A stretch of DNA of 8,879 bases from Nitrososphaerales archaeon TH703 (GTDB taxonomy: Archaea > Thermoproteota > Nitrososphaeria > Nitrososphaerales > Nitrososphaeraceae): NCBI GenBank assembly GCA_014523525.1, contig JAATVL010000234.1, positions 1 through 8,879 of the forward strand, read 5' to 3'. Below are positions 6,148 through 8,879 of the stretch, piece by piece (position 1 is the first letter of the stretch; every line of letters starts with the position of its first letter). The position numbers were made by a program, and so were the translations under genes. A model generated the notes under the pieces. That model did no database searches, was not told the origin of the DNA, and saw only the letters and a program-made list of their open reading frames with translations.

Positions 6148-6813
6148 ATGTCAAGCTTTTCAGAAGATGATATTCGGCGTGCAGCGGAGGTGCGTGAGTG
6201 GTTGATTAAAGAGGTTACCAATAAAAAAGAGGAACTCGATAAACTTCGTAACACACTTCTAATCGTTGATTCATTGCTAAAAAAAACAAGTTTCATAACC
6301 GCATCAAATCTAGAATCTTCTGCTACTAATTTAAAGGATAAAATTGTTCCAGAATTCGAGTCGATTCATGAAAAAGAAATTTCTGAAACCAAACCCGATT
6401 CCGATTCAACTACAAAGATAAGTAGTATTGATAACACTCATGATGATAATAAGGGTGTAGAGATTAGATCCTTAAAGCGTGCAAAAGATAATTTTCTGAT
6501 ATCGGATGCAGAATATACTTCAACATACGTAAAGATACCTTTGGTAGTTGATCTCAATTTAAATATTAATACTCCTCCGTTTAAGTCTTTTTTCATAAAT
6601 CGGATATTAGAAGGAATGAAGACAAAAGATACAGAAAAGATTCAAAAAGGTGAAATTAATGCATCTGAAATCATAGACTATAAAGTAGAGAGTGATCAAA
6701 ATGGAAACATAAAGAGCATCACGGTTTCAAATTATCGAGAAAAAGAACGGCTTAATGAAATTTTTAATACAGCAACATGGGTTTTTACGAGAATGTTAGA
6801 AAAAGGAAATTAA
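6148..6813 (+). CDS. Uncharacterised coiled-coil protein upstream of guaA
   Basis: I do not recognise a named family. From the ATG at 6148 the protein has 221 residues in three parts. Residues about 9-46 form a charged amphipathic helix likely to be a coiled coil (EVREWLIKEV, KKEELDKLRN). Residues about 47-103 form a Ser/Thr/Asp-rich low-complexity linker. From about 104 a compact domain follows with EIRSLKRAKDNFL, DLNLNINTPPFKSFF (135-149), NRILEGM and the terminal NTATWVFTRMLEKGN. The ordered C-terminal domain suggests a conserved gene; my recollection is that similar proteins occur in Thaumarchaeota, but no search was run. There is no signal peptide or membrane segment. An in-frame TTG at 6136 would add four residues, but the TATA box favours the ATG. 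The guaA start is 7 nt beyond its stop, so the two are probably co-transcribed. Confidence 0.72.
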   Translation: MSSFSEDDIRRAAEVREWLIKEVTNKKEELDKLRNTLLIVDSLLKKTSFITASNLESSATNLKDKIVPEFESIHEKEISETKPDSDSTTKISSIDNTHDDNKGVEIRSLKRAKDNFLISDAEYTSTYVKIPLVVDLNLNINTPPFKSFFINRILEGMKTKDTEKIQKGEINASEIIDYKVESDQNGNIKSITVSNYREKERLNEIFNTATWVFTRMLEKGN

Positions 6814-6820
6814 TGTAGTT

Positions 6821-8353
6821 ATGGATAAAATTGTGGTACTAGACTTTGGATCACAGTACAGCCACCTAATATGTAGACGAATTCGTGAATCCAACGTATA
6901 TTGTGAACTTTTACCGTATGACTCTCCTATAAGCTTGATTAAAAAGTTAGAACCAAAGGGAATAGTGTTATCTGGTGGTCCTTCAAGTGTATATCTAAAA
7001 GGTTCTCCAAAACCAGATAAGAAAATTTTTGAAATGGGAATTCCTGTCCTCGGAATATGTTATGGTCACCAACTTATTGTTAACGAATTTAATGGAAAAA
7101 TAAAGCGTTTTGATAATAGGGAATATGGATATGCGGATTTGGTAATTGACGATAGTTCAGACTTATTTAAAGGGATTAATAAGAAAATAAAATGTTGGAT
7201 GAGTCACGCGGATGCAGCTGAAAAAATTCCCAATAATTTTGAAATATTGGCCCATACAGAAAATTCCCAATCTGCTGCAATAGCAAATCGAGATAGAAAA
7301 TTTTATGGAATCCAGTTTCATCCAGAAGTATCACATACTGAAGAAGGAAATAGTATTCTAAGAAATTTCTCCCAGTCAATAAGTAACGCAAAACCAGATT
7401 GGACAATGCAAGGTTTTATTGACTTTTCCATCAAAGATATCAGAAGCAAAGTTCATGATGATAGAGTATTATGTGCCATTAGTGGTGGAATTGATTCAAC
7501 AACTCTGGCTGTTTTACTAAATAAGGCAATAGGTAAAAATTTGACATGCGTCTTTGTCAATAATGGATTATTAAGATTAAATGAAGAAACACTGGTTCCT
7601 GAATTATTAAACAAACACCTTGATATTAACACTGTTAGTACTAACGCAGAGGAACGTTTTTTATCGAAGTTGAAAGGCATAAGTGACCCTGAACAGAAAA
7701 GGAAGATTATTGGAGAAGAATTCGCTCAAGTATTTTCCGATGTAACAAGAGATTATGGTCCATTTCAATGGCTTGCCCAGGGGACTCTATATCCAGATGT
7801 AATCGAAAGTGGTTTCTCTAAAGGTCCTGCTGCTGTCATTAAGACCCACCATAATGTTGGAGGATTACCTGAATGGCTGAATTTGAAACTGTTAGAACCT
7901 TTTAGGACTTTGTATAAAGATGAAGTAAGACAAATTGCAGTTCTATTAGAAATCCCAAATGAATTTATAAAAAGACATCCTTTCCCAGGTCCAGGACTAG
8001 CAGTTAGAATTATTGGTGAAGTCACTTATGAAAAAATTAGAATCGTCAGACATGCTAGCAGTATTGTTGAAAATGAATTATTGAGATCAGGTTGGTATGA
8101 TAAGGTGTGGCAAGCATATGCAGCAGTTGGTGATGACCTTGCTGTTGGTGTACTTGGTGATGAAAGAGTATATGGTCATATAGTAACAATAAGGATTGTG
8201 GAATCGTTAGATGCAATGACAGCTGACTGGTCAAGATTGCCCTACGATCTGATATCCAAAATTAGTAATAGAATAACAAATGAAGTTAATGGTGTAACTT
8301 GGGTTACCTATACCGTATCAAGCAAACCACCTGCTACTATAGAACCACAATGA
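6821..8353 (+). CDS. guaA: GMP synthase (glutamine-hydrolysing), single-chain
   Basis: GuaA aminates XMP to GMP using ATP and glutamine, the last step of guanine nucleotide synthesis. The 510-residue protein contains both activities in one chain, whereas many euryarchaea split them. The class I glutamine amidotransferase domain (1-190) has Cys80 in GICYGHQ and His167/Glu169 in FHPEV. The ATP pyrophosphatase domain starts near 210 with the PP-loop SGGIDSTT (221-228). KTHHNVGGLP (341-350) and RHPFPGPGLAVR (385-396) lead into the C-terminal dimerisation domain, which ends SSKPPATIEPQ; the usual bacterial ending is KPPxTIEWE. The ATG at 6821 gives the standard N-terminus (IVVLDFGSQY). It follows the unknown coiled-coil gene by 7 nt, and its TGA is one base from the stop of the convergent kinase gene. 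Confidence 0.97.
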   Translation: MDKIVVLDFGSQYSHLICRRIRESNVYCELLPYDSPISLIKKLEPKGIVLSGGPSSVYLKGSPKPDKKIFEMGIPVLGICYGHQLIVNEFNGKIKRFDNREYGYADLVIDDSSDLFKGINKKIKCWMSHADAAEKIPNNFEILAHTENSQSAAIANRDRKFYGIQFHPEVSHTEEGNSILRNFSQSISNAKPDWTMQGFIDFSIKDIRSKVHDDRVLCAISGGIDSTTLAVLLNKAIGKNLTCVFVNNGLLRLNEETLVPELLNKHLDINTVSTNAEERFLSKLKGISDPEQKRKIIGEEFAQVFSDVTRDYGPFQWLAQGTLYPDVIESGFSKGPAAVIKTHHNVGGLPEWLNLKLLEPFRTLYKDEVRQIAVLLEIPNEFIKRHPFPGPGLAVRIIGEVTYEKIRIVRHASSIVENELLRSGWYDKVWQAYAAVGDDLAVGVLGDERVYGHIVTIRIVESLDAMTADWSRLPYDLISKISNRITNEVNGVTWVTYTVSSKPPATIEPQ

Positions 8354-8354
8354 T

Positions 8355-8879
8355 TCATTGATAATGGGCTTGGATGAAATCCACTGCTTCAGCTATTGTA
8401 GGAGGTTCGAATTCTCTTCTTCCTATATATAATGAAGCATATGCGTTTGAAAATAATAGCCTTTCAGTTGTATCGAGACCCACAAAATATGCTACAAGGT
8501 CTGCAGCGTCCCAACAATCCCCAGACCCTGTTAGTTTCTTAGGAACTGTATAAAAGGAATTAACAAATAGGACATCCGTTCCGTCAGACCATGCGGCACC
8601 GATCCTCGTATGAAGATCGATTTTGAGTCCAAATTCGGATGACAACGTTTTCACTGCTTTTTTTACATTTTCAATATCATTCAAGTCCAGAGATAATTGG
8701 GATTCAAGATTACATGCTTTTAAAAGAGAAGTACATTCATTCTCATTAATACTCAATACGTCTATTGAATGGCTTAATTTCTTTAATGTGTCTCTAAATT
8801 CCTCCTTTCTGGTTTCTATATCAGCAGGATCCAAGAAATGAAAAGCTTTAGGGGAATTAGTAAATAGATGGTAAGCTAA
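8355..8879 (-). CDS. PfkB/ribokinase-family sugar or nucleoside kinase, C-terminal part (5' end outside window)
   Basis: The reading frame is open to the window edge and gives 174 residues of the C-terminal half of a PfkB-family kinase, which phosphorylates a sugar or nucleoside with a nucleotide donor. Visible landmarks are LDPADIETR (16-24 of the visible part), SINENE (43-48, the family's NxxE region), LHTRIGAAWSDG (89-100) and the signature GSGDCWDAAD (118-127), in which Asp121 is the likely catalytic base of the GxGD motif. The C-terminus is a normal helix ending FIQAHYQ. A TTG at 8834 is only an internal codon, because homologous sequence continues upstream of it. The substrate cannot be told from this half. 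It converges on guaA with one base between the stop codons. Confidence 0.85.
   Translation of the reverse strand, partial: LAYHLFTNSPKAFHFLDPADIETRKEEFRDTLKKLSHSIDVLSINENECTSLLKACNLESQLSLDLNDIENVKKAVKTLSSEFGLKIDLHTRIGAAWSDGTDVLFVNSFYTVPKKLTGSGDCWDAADLVAYFVGLDTTERLLFSNAYASLYIGRREFEPPTIAEAVDFIQAHYQ

Noticed and set aside
7765..8025. 86-codon minus-strand ORF within guaA
   Set aside because: It is a shadow of the conserved guaA ATP-pyrophosphatase and dimerisation regions, rich in Pro, Ser and Thr as expected for an antisense frame.
8401..8416. GGTTCGAATTC resembling the T-loop of a tRNA
   Set aside because: The flanks do not pair as a T-stem, no acceptor, D or anticodon arm is nearby, and the bases encode the conserved C-terminus of the PfkB kinase.
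1..8879. Mobile element, CRISPR array or defence island
   Set aside because: No transposase, integrase, spaced direct repeats or nuclease/toxin genes were seen; the genes are housekeeping types with similar base composition throughout.

Overview
The window looks like chromosomal DNA of an AT-rich archaeon, most likely an ammonia-oxidising Thaumarchaeota (Nitrososphaerales type; 'Nitrosocosmicus-like' is my guess from base composition and gene set). The archaeal markers are the exosome cap subunit Csl4, a deoxyhypusine synthase family enzyme and the archaeal pterin pyrophosphokinase MptE. Several genes have a TATA-like box about 24-29 nt upstream of the start codon and no Shine-Dalgarno motif, which is the pattern of leaderless archaeal transcripts.

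Layout. From 1 to 5090 every gene is on the minus strand. Reading that strand in its transcription order: FUN14-family membrane protein (5090-4719), Csl4 (4633-4040), deoxyhypusine synthase family enzyme (3948-2878), an M3 oligoendopeptidase (2579-780), a tiny zinc-ribbon protein (650-513), a doubtful 35-codon ORF (355-248) and the N-terminal part of HisI (235-1, cut by the window edge). A 232-nt divergent promoter region (5091-5322) separates these from the plus-strand genes mptE (5323-6039), an uncharacterised coiled-coil protein (6148-6813) and single-chain guaA (6821-8353). A PfkB-family kinase (8879-8355, cut by the window edge) points back at guaA with one base between the two stop codons.

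Function. This is mostly housekeeping: RNA decay (Csl4), hypusine or polyamine chemistry (DHS family), peptide turnover (PepF), pterin cofactor synthesis (MptE), GMP synthesis (GuaA) and histidine synthesis (HisI). The unknown coiled-coil gene lies 7 nt ahead of guaA and is probably co-transcribed with it. The other genes are spaced 85-298 nt apart and several have their own promoter signal, so they look like separate units rather than one operon.

I see no transposon, CRISPR array, tRNA, rRNA or defence cassette, and no convincing new multi-gene system. The points most worth following are: the DHS family enzyme, which lacks the classical active-site histidine and resembles bacterial DHS-like enzymes; a 97-nt segment of nested inverted repeats between that gene and pepF; an in-frame 27-bp tandem duplication in the FUN14 gene; and the unknown gene coupled to guaA.
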